NCBI GenBank assembly: GCA_963920575.1
Contig: OY986965.1
Span: forward strand, 22,394,047 to 22,458,046
Length of the DNA: 64,000 nt
Reading direction: 5' to 3'
Origin: Narthecium ossifragum
Lineage: Eukaryota; Streptophyta; Magnoliopsida; Dioscoreales; Nartheciaceae
The translations under genes were made by a program, and so were the position numbers. Shown piece after piece: positions 1 through 11,523 of the stretch. The first letter of the stretch is position 1. Every line of letters starts with the position of its first letter. Under the pieces are notes generated by a model. The model did no database searches, was not told the origin of the DNA, and saw only the letters and a program-made list of their open reading frames with translations.

Positions 1-185
1 ATTGTTGAAGTTGATCCATATACTCTTTTCAGCTTCTTTTAGCTCCAATTTCCTGCATTTTCCAAACAACCATGTGAAGCAACATATAGATATAAAAATA
101 GTAATAAAGATGCTGATTAAGGATAATAATCTAGTAATTGAGATGGTTTTAAGGTTGTTCAGAGTGCACTTTCATGCACTCATCA
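1..185 (-). repeat. 3' LTR of element 1 (partial)
   Basis: 183 of 185 bases match 5726-5910. Minus-strand LTR sequence starts with TGATGAGTGC at 185 and continues past position 1 of the window. The missing part should be about 1.54 kb, judged from the complete copy. Confidence 0.9.
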
Positions 186-220
186 CACCCCCCAACCAGC
201 TTATTGCTAGTCTCTAGCAA
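186..220 (-). promoter_or_regulatory. Polypurine tract and adjacent hairpin at 3' LTR
   Basis: On the minus strand a GGTTGGGGGGTGTG tract directly abuts the LTR start, the expected site for plus-strand priming. Next to it a perfect 7-bp stem (TTGCTAG 204-210, CTAGCAA 214-220) encloses a 3-base loop. The same arrangement occurs at 25496-25531 and, with compensating changes, at 41146-41180. Confidence 0.7.
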
Positions 221-1420
221 TTCAAAGTGCATAGAATATAATTAAGCACACTAACGGTTCAAGGATGTAGATAAGCATGATAAAAATTCTACCTTATCAA
301 GTCAATAGTGTTTCATACAGTACAGAGCATGAAAACTTCTTATACTCATACACATACTACCAACATATGAAATCAACTTCTACACATCAAAACATGCTAA
401 TCACCATCCAGAAGAACACATGTGACGTGACAAATAAATGTTACGTGCAGAAGCAACTTCTACCCACCATTAGTCCAAACACACTACTATCATCATGACC
501 AATCATCCAACCCTCGCACTTTAAGTACAGCATACTCTTTCTCTATTTTTTTCTTTTCAACTATCAGACATTTTGCCTTTTTACGTGAGCACTCTCCGCT
601 TCTTAAGGCGCAGAGACCCGGTTACTTAGCAAAACACTTAGTAGTTTTTTTTTTTTTTCGCTATAAGTGGTTCTACCTTTTTACGCGAGCTCCCCGCTTC
701 CTGAGGCAAGAACACCCGGTTACTCAGTAGATCACTTAATAGTTGTTTAGGCACAGCTTTATCAAGCTCCAGAACTTTTTCTGTTTTTTTTTCTGCATGC
801 AATACTCAACACTAGCTAATGTTGAAATCATGGTCTCGATGGACAATAGCATGCTCATTCCTCTAGTGAGTATAATTACCACTGCACATAAAGTGTTCGT
901 GTGTGGATCACATGATGCTATACGTTCAGGTTATCACGCATGCAATCAATGTATTGGTCAATCCATATGAAAGCAACATATAGAATAAGCATAAAAATTT
1001 CAGCTCATGTACAATTTCTACTAATATAATCAAGTCAACACTGTTAAACTCAATAAGGTAGCATGCACAAGGTCATGCATGCCTACACCCCCCAACCTGA
1101 AATTCACATTGTCCTCAATGTGTGCTAATCATGTAAATAAGTAGAAGGGTGTTGGCTGAATTTTCATATATGACAGAAATAAAAATAGGAAATCGAAATA
1201 AGAGCGAGGCCACCTGACAGAATATCGATTATCTCCTCAAGGCTCCTCATGGTAGCCGAATTTCTCATATCCAGAATAGTGGTCGAATTCCTCAAGCAAG
1301 GCAAACGGTAGTCCAACATCCTAAGAAATAAGAGAGCAAACAAAAACAAATGAAAACAAAAGCAAACAAACTAAAACAAACTATCCTAATCAAAAAGGGA
1401 AATGATAGATAGGAGAAAGA
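221..1420 (-). other. 3' non-coding region of element 1 with a second PPT-like tract
   Basis: No supportable gene. A second CACCCCCCAA tract lies at 1086-1095, followed by the perfect hairpin CACATTG (1105-1111) TCCT CAATGTG (1116-1122). The same pair recurs at 26491-26526 in element 2, so it is a conserved element feature rather than chance. Two similar blocks with 'tttacgcgagc' and 'ccggttact' motifs lie at about 580-735. Confidence 0.5.
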
Positions 1421-2160
1421 TCATCCATCGTAGACAGGGTCTACGAGAGAAACGGTGTGCTCCTCAGGGTCCGCTTTCTCTGGAATTTGTTTCAAACGCT
1501 GTCCATTAACCGTAAACAGCCTCCCATCCTTTGGGTCTTCAACTTCCACAGCCCCATTCTCAAATATTCTGCTAATGGTGAAGGGGCCTGTCCAGCGTGA
1601 TCTCAGCTTCCCAGGATGAAGATGCAGTCGTGCGTCATACAGATAAGCTTGCTGTCCGACTTGAAACGTCTTCCGCAAGATCTTCTTGTCATGGTAGGCC
1701 TTTGTCTTTGCCTTGAAAATCCTAGAACTCTCATAAGCATCGTTCCTGAGTTACTCTAGCTCAGACAGCTGGAGTTTTCGTTCCTGACCTGCAGCATCCA
1801 AAGTAAGATTTAGTGACTTAATAGCCCAATATGCATTATGTTCTAATTCAACTGGAAGATGACATGGTTTTCCATAAACAAGGCGAAACGGCGACATCCC
1901 CAGGGTAGTCTTGTAGGCAGTGCGATATGCTCACAACGCGTCTGATAGCCTCAAGGACCAGTCCTTTCGGTTGGGGCTCACTGTCTTCTCCAGGATTTGC
2001 TTTATCTCTCTATTGGCTAATTCAGCTTGGCCATTCGTCAGGGCAGTCGTGCAACTGAAAAGAGTTGCTCATTAGGAAAGTCATCCATAATCGGTGGCTC
2101 ATTTTCCGCTACTTCCACCATCAACCTTGATAGGTGATCAGCGACAATGTTCTCCACGGG
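1421..2160 (-). pseudogene. pol remnant: RNase H C-terminus joined to integrase C-terminus
   Basis: Reading leftwards, 2160-2050 encodes the end of an RNase H domain (motif VADHLSRLMVEV). From about 2040 the reading passes to the end of the integrase core (a [17 protein letters not shown] stretch). 1678-1421 encodes the integrase C-terminal domain with [16 protein letters not shown] and VEVEDPKDG. The zinc-binding HHCC region and most of the DDE core are absent, and there are stops between the pieces. The order and wording match the intact pol of element 2 at 26726-29209, which allows the deletion to be recognised. Non-functional. Confidence 0.8.
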
Positions 2161-2288
2161 AAAGCAGGGATTGATCGAGCACCTAAGAACAAAAGCAAAA
2201 CAAACCAAAAACAAAAGCAAACATGCAAGCACACAATATAAAAATAACTCAAGCATTCTCAAGCATACAAGAAAGCAAATCGAGCAAG

Positions 2289-3941
2289 CTAAACCACTGT
2301 ATACAAAACAAGGATTTTTAACCGCGCCCTTGGCGGCCGTGCCCTAGCACGATGATATGCAAAATCAGTAAGTGCCATGGCCTGGAAGGTTAACGATAGT
2401 AATATCACCAAGAGTAGTTTACCATGTGAATCCAAGTGACATATGACAAGTAGGAGAGCTAACTTTTGCATTCCAACTCCAATAAACAAGATATTTGGAT
2501 CTCTCAAATCGAAATGTGTGTCATCATTATGCTCAAGTGTCAGTGACTTATCCAATGACCTATCAATAATGTCATCATGCTCGTGGTCAAGGATGGTAAG
2601 ATCACAAAATCTGAAATAAATCCGTCGAAGTTTAAAAATATCTATCAAGGTCATGTTCTTCCTGACTATCCAAGGAGATGAAATAAACACTGGAAATATA
2701 CCTTGCGGCTTAGAAGCATTGACTTGAAGTTCAGCCGATGGAGGTTCAACAAATACCTGGTCGTGGTGGTCTTGGAAATCTTCCAGATCTTCCTCGTTGC
2801 TGGCCGGCCCGTACTGGAGTACTTCGTCTTCTTCCATATGATGTGTCCATCCGAGTTCGTGCACGCTAAAAGATGTGATTACCTCGCATAGTTGGCGTGC
2901 TTTCTTCTCGTCCTTCATAAGTAACTGCAGAAGGAAAGAGTCAAAATTAGGCTTTGTTTTAGCCTCCTTAAGTAAGTCCGAAATCTCTGTCATAGAAAGC
3001 TGAGCAGAAACATGTGCATCTTCAGCATCAGAAGCATGAACATGTGCATTGCTAACATTGGAATCATGAGCATAGGCATAGTGAATGTTAGTATCATGAG
3101 CATGCGTATTAGTGCAAAAATCATGTACATATGCATCACACACATTAGATTTAATAGCTTGTGCATCAATAGGACTAGAATTTTGAACCTGCACACTAGT
3201 ACTATAGTCATGAACATATACATCATCAACATGAACATCTTGAGTACGTGCACCATAAGCATTAAAATCATGGATGTATGCATCAGAAGCACTAAAGTCA
3301 TCGACACATGCATCATACGTGTTAGGCTCATCAACATCCACATCATGGGAAGTAGCAACATAAGTATCATGCACATAATCATCATAAGCACTAGGATAAG
3401 AGTAGAAAGGCTCATTGTGTTGCTGATAGCTGCTGAACGTTAAGGCGACATTGGAATGCTTGTAGGATTTGGCATTGGAATGATCATGATAACCATTCCA
3501 GCGCCCCGGAACCGTCTGTGTATAAGTCGTCTCCACAAGCTCATCCAAATACCTCATAGCTTCATCAGAATCAATCTGCAAAAACTCACCCCTGCATCTT
3601 GTTTCAAGAATTTGACGTTCATGCTTAGTTAATCCATAATAAAAATAGCTAACTAAACGCCAATTAGGATAACCATGTTGAGGGCATGAAGCTATTAAAC
3701 TGGTAAATCGCTGCCATGCATCACATAATGACTCATTATCCTTTTGTGCAAAGGATGAAATTTTTGTTTTCAATGCATTACTCATATAAGTAGAACGATA
3801 CTCATTGACAGAAACATGACTCGCTCTATTCTCCTCTCTCAATTCGTATATGCTTTTCTTACGAACTGTTGTTTGAGACATTCCATCTCTCGACTTCATA
3901 GAACATGATCTCAAATAGTATTGATATAATCCATTTTCCAT
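2289..3941 (-). pseudogene. gag-like ORF with retrotransposon gag domain and His/Asp/Ala repeat
   Basis: A 550-codon open frame starts at ATG 3941, about 220 bp downstream of the primer site. Residues about 55-145 form a retrotransposon gag domain (FAQKDNESLCDAWQRF, CPQHGYPNW, FYYGLTKHERQ), closely parallel to the gag of element 2. Residues about 175-320 are a degenerate repeat rich in DAYVHD-type units encoded by tandem CAT/GAT-rich DNA (3000-3400). No CCHC knuckle is seen. The C-terminal 40 residues are probably out of frame or read-through. The frame stays open for 1.65 kb, unusual for a decayed element, so it may have supplied a structural protein. Its function as a separate protein is unproven. 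Confidence 0.65.
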
Positions 3942-4159
3942 CTTTTCTTATTTTTCAATTTTTGTTTTTTTTTTTTTTTGGTCAGTTTTTTTTTTTACCA
4001 AGTAAAAATAAAACGAAAATTCAAAACAAAACTAAAAAGAAAATAAAGAAAACTAAGGAAAAAGAAATAAAAATCCAAAGAAAAGGGAAAAAAAAGTTAC
4101 CGCCTTCGATGTCTTCAATCATCATGATCTGTTGATTCTGGCGCTTTTCTGAACCGTCT

Positions 4160-4176
4160 CCCCGGCAACGGCGCCA
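4160..4176 (-). promoter_or_regulatory. Primer binding site, tRNA-Asp type
   Basis: The plus strand reads CCCCGGCAACGGCGCCA, identical to the 3' end of plant tRNA-Asp(GUC). The minus strand is therefore its complement, TGGCGCCGTTGCCGGGG, the usual primer site of Athila/Tat-type elements. It lies 5 bp inside the 5' LTR boundary at 4182. Confidence 0.88.
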
Positions 4177-4570
4177 ATTTTTGATGTCGCTCAAATATGT
4201 CACGCACAGCGGTCGCGGTGCAGTACAGCATAAGAGAGGTCGAATCCCACAGAGAGACAAGCAGGAAAGATCCAGAAACACAGATAACAATGAGTTGAAA
4301 ACAATGAAGAAAGCTAACTAAATTAAATTAGATCAAAGGATTAATGATAATGTAATGTTAACTAAAGATATCAGGCTTTTGATAAGGCTAGGCTTCAAGA
4401 ATCACTTCACTCGGATTAAGGTTCTTCTCTTCTCAATGGTTCATATAATACTTAGTTAAGGGATTCACATCCCAATCGCCTTAACCGGAAGATATAGAAT
4501 TATGAATCTGATAAAATATAAATGTCTCTTCCTACGATTGGTTCCTCCTTTTTATAGTTCTAACCTCATC

Positions 4571-4815
4571 CAACCAAACCTAAGAATACACGATACCGGC
4601 TGTCACTACAGGCAACGCGCACCAAAAGTTCATCGGGACAAAGCCCTAACTCTAATCGGATCTCTAAGAATACACAATACCAACTCTCACAATCGGCAAT
4701 GCATAGCAAAGATCTCACGGTATAGAGCCCCAACCTTATCTAACCAGATCCCTAAGAATACACAATACCAGCTGTCACTACGGGCAATGCATAGCAAAGG
4801 TCATACGAGACTCGG
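4571..4815. repeat. Three-copy tandem repeat inside LTR
   Basis: The phrase 'aagaatacac.ataccagctgtcac' followed by 'gcaatgcatagcaaag' recurs three times at intervals of about 85-90 bp, beginning near 4581, 4668 and 4752. The copies differ by scattered substitutions. Confidence 0.75.
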
Positions 4816-5189
4816 TAGGAGAATCAAAGGAGATAACTATGGGGTCACAATATCATAAAAGAAGCATGACTGGATTTATAATAATGTTTAACTACAAAGC
4901 AATCTGTGAAGATCCAATACATAAGAAGAGTTTAACAATAAAGATTAAAAACTATGAACCACTGTTGGAGAAGAAACCCTAATCCTCGCTAGATCATCCG
5001 TCCGCCATGCCCGTGGATTACTCGGCCATAGATGGAGATGTCTCCATCTTTTTCCTCTTGAAAAACTCCTGAAAAGAGCCTCCAAAAACGTCCAAGAAGT
5101 CCCCTTTGATTAGCCCTAAGTTTCCTATTTATAGGGTCCAAGAATTAGTAAACTCGGATTAATCAAAACCGTTGATTTTCGTCACTGGG

Positions 5190-5560
5190 CAAGTCCGATC
5201 GATCCTTCTCGGGATGTTGGATCGATCGGTCTCTTGAGATCTCCAATCTTCTAGCTTCGCCCGTGTCCGATCGATGGACGGATCGATCGAACTCTGCTCC
5301 TTTAAAAAGCATACGTTCTGTCACCCTTTAATTCCCAAGTCCGATCGATCGGATTATGTATGTTGGATCGATTGGTTGAGTAAAAATCCGTTGTTTTTGA
5401 CTTTTTCCGAGTCCGATCGATCGGACCATTGGTGTCGAATCGATCGGACCCTATGGGAGCGAAGGAGGGATCGATCGGATCATATTCAGCCAAATAACGC
5501 ATGTTCTGTCACGATTTTGTCAGGTCCGATCGATCGGCGGATCGCTCGGACTTCCAGCTT
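5190..5560. repeat. Cluster of CCGATCGATCGG-type palindromes in LTR U3
   Basis: At least nine near-copies of the palindrome (C)CGATCGATCGG lie in 370 bp, some imperfect (for example CGAATCGATCGG). Two longer phrases with 'ttctgtcac' repeat about 190 bp apart. The cluster is 350-720 bp from the LTR start in element sense. Confidence 0.75.
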
Positions 5561-5910
5561 ATTTTCCTTTCTGCCATTCAGACTGCGCATCGGTACGGAA
5601 ATTGCGGTAACTTCTTCTAAGAAACTCGGAATCACAAACCGTAAAATTCCCCAGAATCTAGACTTCAAGAGCTTTCCAACCATATATGGCACATTATCTG
5701 ATTCTTCATGAGCAGGTACAGATTAATTGTTGAAGTTGATCCATATACTCTTTTCAGCTTCTTTTAGCTCCAATTTCCTGCATTTTCCAAACAACCATGT
5801 GAAGCAACATATAGATATAAAAATAGTAATAAAGATGCTGATTAAGGATAATAATCTAGCAATTGAGATGGTTTTAAGGTTGTTCAGAGTGCACTTTCAT
5901 GCACTCATGA

Positions 5911-7908
5911 CCGCACCGCCGACCAACTGCCCGGTAGGGGCCACAGAAGAGAAACTGACGCTGCACCTGCAAAACGCAGTCCGGGTAGGAGTGAGCACTA
6001 AGCTCAGTAGGGATCTACACTACGACACACAGAAGGAAGAGGGAAACGCAACAGTGTCGCCCTCAAGTAGGACCTGGGTGTATACAGGGGTCCCATAACC
6101 CCACCGCGTGTCCCTGAGGCCCAGGGACAGCACTCAGTAATAGGAACAACACTGGCGACACTACAGGTCAGCACAGTGGGACACCGGCTACACCTCAGCA
6201 CCCGACTCAAGGCCGACACGACCTCTACGATAATCAAGTAACCAGTGTACCAGTCATCTAAGCCTATCATGAAATCGACTGGACACCACAATTCCAACCG
6301 GGTCCAAACTACCCAACCCCGGTCCTAGGGCTAAGTCCGAGCTTCCAGCCTTGGGACGGCGACCCAAAGATCACCCACGCCCTAACCAATGCAACTAATG
6401 CACAACAGGGAAATGCATGCTATGACATACACAGATAAGAAGCAAAGCATGCAACAGTATGTCAAGCATCATATAAGTCTACTGGATCGCGGCAGCAGTA
6501 CTACCGACCGTTGCCAGCCGATCCGCAGCGGGTCCCGGCATTACGACGGTACCACGACCGTCAACCGCGAACTCCTGCAACGGAAAGCAACCCCGAAAAC
6601 CGCTGATGAACAGTAAACAATATAATATTATATTCCGAAATATAATATTATATTCAAACACCCAAAACCACCACTTAGGGGCTAATTGATCCCGTCGATC
6701 CGACGTTCAAACAAAGTCGGATTCACAATCCAACTTAGCCACCAGTAGGTGTATATATCAGGATCATCATGTCCAAAATTCATAATCATCCAACGGTTGG
6801 ATTAACAGGAAAACGCTAATCAAAATCGTTAATCAAACTAACTTACCCATTAATTGCTGCAACGCAGCCCTCCAGTAAACAATTCATAAGAAATCGTAAC
6901 AAAATCGAAAAATTACGACACAAGGTGGAATGGAAAGCTAACGAATAGATCTACAACTCTTATGTTTATGAAAAGCCATGATCATGTACACGCCGGCCGG
7001 AAAACCCGCCGCAAGCCGGCTATTTCTCAAGAACAGCAGAAAACCAGAAATCCGAGACTAATCATACATAAAACCTACTCAAATCTCAACTGATTAACAT
7101 GAAATTCAAATAAGTTATTCTAAAAGGCATAAGGAGTCCAACAAAACAAGGATCAATAAGATCCAATGGCTAGATCTAGAGAAAACCCGAAATAAACACA
7201 GTAGGTATAACCCTACCTAGCTGCGCTTTGCTCGGCTGATTCCCCGCGATTTGATCACCAACAAGCCTCCAAACCACTTCAAGAATCTTCCTCTCATTGT
7301 CACGAATCCAACGAGCCTTAGAACACCCAAAAAGATGGTCGGAGGAGGGAGAACGGAGGTGAGGAAGGTTGGCTGCCGGAACAGGGGAAAACAGGGCTTC
7401 GGGAGAGAAGGAAGGAAGGAAGAAGAAAAGAGAGGAGGAAGAGGAAGAGGAGGGGAAGAAAGGAGGGGAAAGGGGGAGGGGAAAGCCGGGAAAGAGGGGA
7501 AAAAGTGAGGGGAGGGGAAGTCTTCCCTCTCTGACAGGAGAGAGTGACGGCCAACGGCGGCCGTCCTCGCGAAGCAGAAAACCAACTGACTCATAAATGA
7601 TCCATCCTTCCTAAAGCAAGGATCGATCCTTCATGACGTTCCCACAAGGCTTTTTGGCACGAAGAGGATCGATCCCTTAGCCAGAGAGGATCGATCCTTT
7701 GTGTGCTGAAAGCTAAACTTGGGCAAGAACTCAAGCCCAAGTCCGGATCTTTCGATCCCGGGTCCCTCTAACTGTTCTAACCAAACACTAACACATACAA
7801 GGCCAGTGTGTGCACACGCGGGTGTGAAACAAACCAACAATGCGCAATTTACCAAATTGCCCTTGCGGTCTACAACGAGCCACAGGAGTAGAGGGACGGG
7901 TCCTCACA
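5911..7908 (+). mobile_element. Del/Tekay-like long LTR, 5' part displaced
   Basis: The segment aligns in order with the solo LTR at 59472-61981. Shared blocks include 'gcacctgcaaa.cgcag.ccgggtagga.tgagca' (about 5970 and 59820), the purine-rich stretch (7335-7545 and 61500-61620) and the end 'gacgggtcctcaca' (7908). The first 300 bp of the LTR are missing here because element 1 is inserted at 5910, and they should lie left of the window. It ends in CA at 7908, where LINE sequence resumes. Whether it was a solo LTR or part of a complete element cannot be decided from this window. Confidence 0.8.
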
Positions 7909-9609
7909 GCATAAGCTCATGAGCAGCGCCGATGTTATCCTGTATGGATCTGCCCTCAAGGAACGCTGATTGCTCCGAACTAATGACCTCTTGAAAGGCA
8001 GGCTTCAACCGACTAACGATGATGGAGGAGATGACCTTGTAGTAGACATTACAGAGGCTTATGGGCCTGAACTCTTTAACCCGTCATGGATTGGCACACT
8101 TTGGTATGAACGCAATATAGGTGTTGTTCCAACCAGTGGGCATGCTGCAATTGGTGAAGAAGCCCTGAACCAGCGACGAGAAATCCTTCCCGATGGTACT
8201 CCAATGCTCAAGGAAGAACTCCACCGTCATGCCATCAGGCCCTGGACATTTGCTGGAACCCATGGCTCTGAGAGTGCTAAGAATTTCATCAGCTGTTACC
8301 TCCTGCGTGAGGAGGTCTCTAACCTTGAGGGAGATCCGAGGAAGAGGAGGGAGAGCTGTAGTCAAACTACCTCTGTCTCTAACCCAGAGGTCTTGGTAGT
8401 GCTTTAGGAATTGGCCCGCTATACCCTCTTGGTCCCGGACCACGTCGCCCCCATCAAGCTTGAGCTCTCTGATTTTAGAGCAGGGGAATCCCGACCGCAC
8501 ACCCAGGTGAAATGAGCGAGAATTCCGGTCTCCCTCTAAGACCCACGCTCTCCGGCGGTGCTGAGCCGAGTAAAGCTCCTGCTGAATGTCCAAGGCACTC
8601 AACTGATGCTCCAAGCATCTAATCCTCTGTTCCTGGAGCAATGTTAGAGGACCAAGCTCCTCCTGCAAGTATAGACTATGGAGGTATTGCTCAAGAGGCA
8701 AGCGGGAGTTGATTATATCCCCCTCGTCGCGCCGGCTCCACGTCTTCACCAGCTTCCTGACCTCCTTGATACGTCCATGGAAGACGTATTGGTCAGAACC
8801 TCGACGCTTCCTCCTCCACGCTCTGAGTACTCCATGATGGAAGGAAGGATGGGTGTTCCAAATGTGATGGAGCCTGAACGGGGAAGGCCCAGGACATTGG
8901 AACTCAGGAGTCAAATCCAAGAGGATAGGACGGTGATCGGAACAAAATGTTGAGAGGTGCGTGACCTCAGCCTCAGGGAACCACCTTCTCCACAAAGGAT
9001 TGGACAGAGCACGGTCCAGCCTTTCTAGAATCCTCGCCCTGCCGAACTGTTGATTAGACCAGGTGAAAGAGGGGCCCTTGAAACCCAGGTCTATCAAGCT
9101 ATCTTGAGAGATGAACGCTAAGAAGTCCGAGACGGAGGTGGAGTAACGGAAGCCATTACCCCCCGCTTCTCCTCCGAACTCGCCAGGACGTTAAAGTCCC
9201 CAAGCATAATGTGTGGCCAGCCTGAGTTGTTTAGCTTCTCTAGCGTCTCCCAAAGGATTCTACGCTCCCTACCACGTCGAGCAGCGTAGACGACGGACAT
9301 AAACCATTGTCCAAGCCCCTTGGTGGTGATGACTCCGTGGATGACTTGGTCTGTGAAGCTTTCAAAGGTTACGTTGCCTAAACTTGTTCTCCAGACCGCC
9401 AGTATACCCCCGTGCCGCCCCTGTGAGGGGAGGAGGAAAGTGCTCCACTGCGGACCCAGCCTGGAAGATATGAAGGTCAAGTTTGCTTCCACAACCACTG
9501 TTTCAAGGAGGAAGAGGAAATCAAGATTGTGCTTCCTGAGCATGCGCCGACAGACGCTCACTGCTCTTATTGGCCCAAGGCCGTGGCAATTCCAGGCGAT
9601 GATCTTCAT
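7909..9609 (-). pseudogene. LINE ORF2: AP endonuclease and start of reverse transcriptase
   Basis: ATG 9609 opens an exonuclease-endonuclease-phosphatase domain: residues 1-10 MKIIAWNCHG, ETVV, then MLGDFNVL near residue 140. A 1-base loss in the C6 run at 9159-9164 shifts frame; the correct frame continues with DLGFKGPSFTWSN and CSDHRPILLDL. The RT fingers follow (SSKCPGPDGMTVEFF, YIAFIPK). A TGA at 8084-8086 interrupts the frame, then RPISLCNVYYK and the end at 7908 where the LTR is inserted. With one frameshift, one nonsense codon and a truncation it is not functional as it stands. Confidence 0.85.
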
Positions 9610-11523
9610 TGGGCACCCCTTTGGATTAGGGGATGCCCGTCCCCTGAGTCTCCCTGCTTAAGTCTCTTGGCCTGGCTCACAACTGGGAGATAGGAATCCT
9701 CCAGCTCCTCTCTCCTGGGAGTAAACCCAGGCGGAGTAGGCCTGTCCACCGCTTCGTCCATGGCCTGACAATGGGAGGCGCCGTCTTCCTCCTCCATCTC
9801 ACATATGTCCTCCTCCCCCCGCTGCGGTCCGTCCCCTTTCAGCGCACCCTGAAGAGCCAGTAGACCTTCGTCATGCACAACCACTATGGCGTCGTCGTCC
9901 ATCTCTTGATACTCCTGCCCCACGGAAGCTTTGTACCCCTCGTGGGATGACCAACGGGCCTGGGCGGTTACCTCTGTTGCGCTCCCGCGCGTACCACCCG
10001 ACCTCATGCAAAGACATCGTCGCGAGCTCATCGTCGTCAATGTCGGCCATGGACTTCCCGATCGGGCTAAACCTATTGGCATTGGGCCAATTACTGGTGC
10101 TGGCATTAGTTGTTTGGGCCCAAGCTTTGTTGGGCTTGGAGGCACGTGGCCCATACCCCGCTGGCTTATAAGGGGCGAGGGGCGCCCTAACCCTCACCTC
10201 CTCATTAGCAGCGCCGCCGCCGCCCTGCCCAGGACCCAGGGGATCGGCGCCATCCATATCCTCACCATTTGTCTTTTTCCTTCGCCCTCCGTTCGCCACG
10301 CCAACGGCTAGTACGGAGTCCGGACGGGGGACGTCAGGCTGCGTAGGTGTCTTGTCAGGGGTTGTCCCCTGCTTCCTCTGAGCTGTCCGCTGAGCTGGCA
10401 GCTGAGGTGGCACACCCATCCGTACGTCTTCCTCCCTGGGGGCACCTCCCCTGACCGCTTGAGTGGCCGCCGCCGATGTCGGAGCTCTGGTGCCCATCGC
10501 CCCTTTCTTCGCCCAACGCCGGCGATTTTGAACTATGTGCCAGGCGCCAGGTATGCTACCCTCCCCTTGCTTACTCGATTCTCCTTGATCTATGTTCATG
10601 CCTTCCCTTGAGATGTGCACATTGGGGTTATGGACTGGGGTTTGTGCACCGTCCTGAGACTGATCAATACCATTGGGGAAGTTCGAGGTTCGGTTCCGAC
10701 GCCCCAGCTTCTCCGGGCAAACTCCTTCCTGGTGCCCAAGAAAACCGCACCCGTCGCAAATCTGAATATTCTCATACACGAAAGGTTGCAGGAAGAAGTC
10801 CACCTCGCCCCCGATTCCCTCCCGTGGTAGGTAGGTGCCGATGCACGCTGGGACAGTGAGATCCGCCTCCACGCAGACACGAGCGTACTTGCAGCGATCG
10901 ATGTACTTGGTGACAATATCAATGGCTAAAGGCTCACCAACCTCAGCAACCATGGCAAATATGGCTTTCCTGTCGAAGAACTCCGACAGAAGATCGGGGA
11001 TGCGAATCCAGACTGGGGCTCTGGTGAAGGTAGCAGCGGAAGGGCGGAAACAGTTTTTCCACCTGATAAGCGCCAGAGGCAGACCGTCCACCATCCATGG
11101 TCCCTCAGTGAGGATCCGAAGCATGTCCTCCACCGACTCAAACTTGAAGGCGAAGACCCCCCTCGCCAAATCCGTGACCAAGAACGGGGCGGCGGTTTTC
11201 CACAACCCAGCCAGTCTACGCCTGAGGAATTCAATGCCAACTCTTCCCCCGACGAATCTCCCAAAAAGAGTGTGACTCCATTTACTCCTGAGGTGCTGAA
11301 GGAACGCTGGCGACATTTCAGTCTTCCCCAACCGAAACTTCCCAGGTCCCTTCTGTTCAATCTCTTCCGCGAGATCCTCTCCGCTCAACATCTCAGATGT
11401 ACTGAACACCGCAGCGGAGATGTGGCTTTTCTAATTTGCAGAATGGGCCTTTGGAGCCCTAGGTACCGGCGGTGTGCTCAGGCGGCTGAGGTTCGGCGGT
11501 CTTGGTTCCCTAACTCCTCCCAT
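9606..11523 (-). pseudogene. LINE ORF1: DUF4283 and zinc-knuckle protein
   Basis: The frame starts at ATG 11523 and meets TAG at codon 31 (11431-11433), then stays open to about 9871. Visible parts are a DUF4283-type region (SHTLFGRFVGG to TEGPWMVDGL to WIRIPDL) and a CX2CX4HX4C knuckle (CDGCGFLGHQEGVC), then a long low-complexity tail. A frameshift between about 9940 and 9960 moves the tail to another frame ending with TGA 9606-9608, which overlaps the ORF2 ATG (9607-9609) as ATGA. Without the TAG, ORF1 would be about 640 residues. Such proteins coat LINE RNA. Confidence 0.8.

Larger units (their letters stand above)
1..5910 (-). mobile_element. Athila-like Ty3/gypsy element 1, internally deleted, 3' LTR cut by window edge
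   Basis: Positions 1-185 repeat 5726-5910 with one internal substitution (T135 versus C5860) plus the terminal base pair, so these are the two LTRs of one recent insertion. The element reads on the minus strand: 5' LTR 4182-5910, tRNA-Asp primer site 4160-4176, gag 3941-2289, pol remnants 2160-1421, polypurine tract 186-196, 3' LTR from 185 leftwards beyond the window. Protease, most of RT and most of integrase are missing, so it could only move in trans. The LTR end is TGATGAG in the 3' copy; in the 5' copy the same end reads TCATGAG, probably a point change. The target duplication cannot be checked because the left end is outside the window. Confidence 0.88.
4182..5910 (-). repeat. 5' LTR of element 1, complete (about 1.73 kb)
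   Basis: Bounded by TGATGTCGC on the plus strand next to the primer site and by the end shared with 1-185. It carries a three-copy internal repeat (about 4571-4815) and a cluster of GATCGATC palindromes (5190-5560). 4502-4858 and 5274-5711 contain open frames with no protein similarity that I recognise. Confidence 0.85.

Noticed and set aside
4160..4176. tRNA-Asp gene
   Set aside because: Only the last 17 bases match the tRNA; there is no cloverleaf upstream. It is the primer binding site.
7251..7596. Arg/Lys/Glu/Gly-rich and Pro/Ser/Leu-rich frames
   Set aside because: Translations of the purine-rich block inside the Del-like LTR; the equivalent block at 61500-61620 is not conserved in frame.
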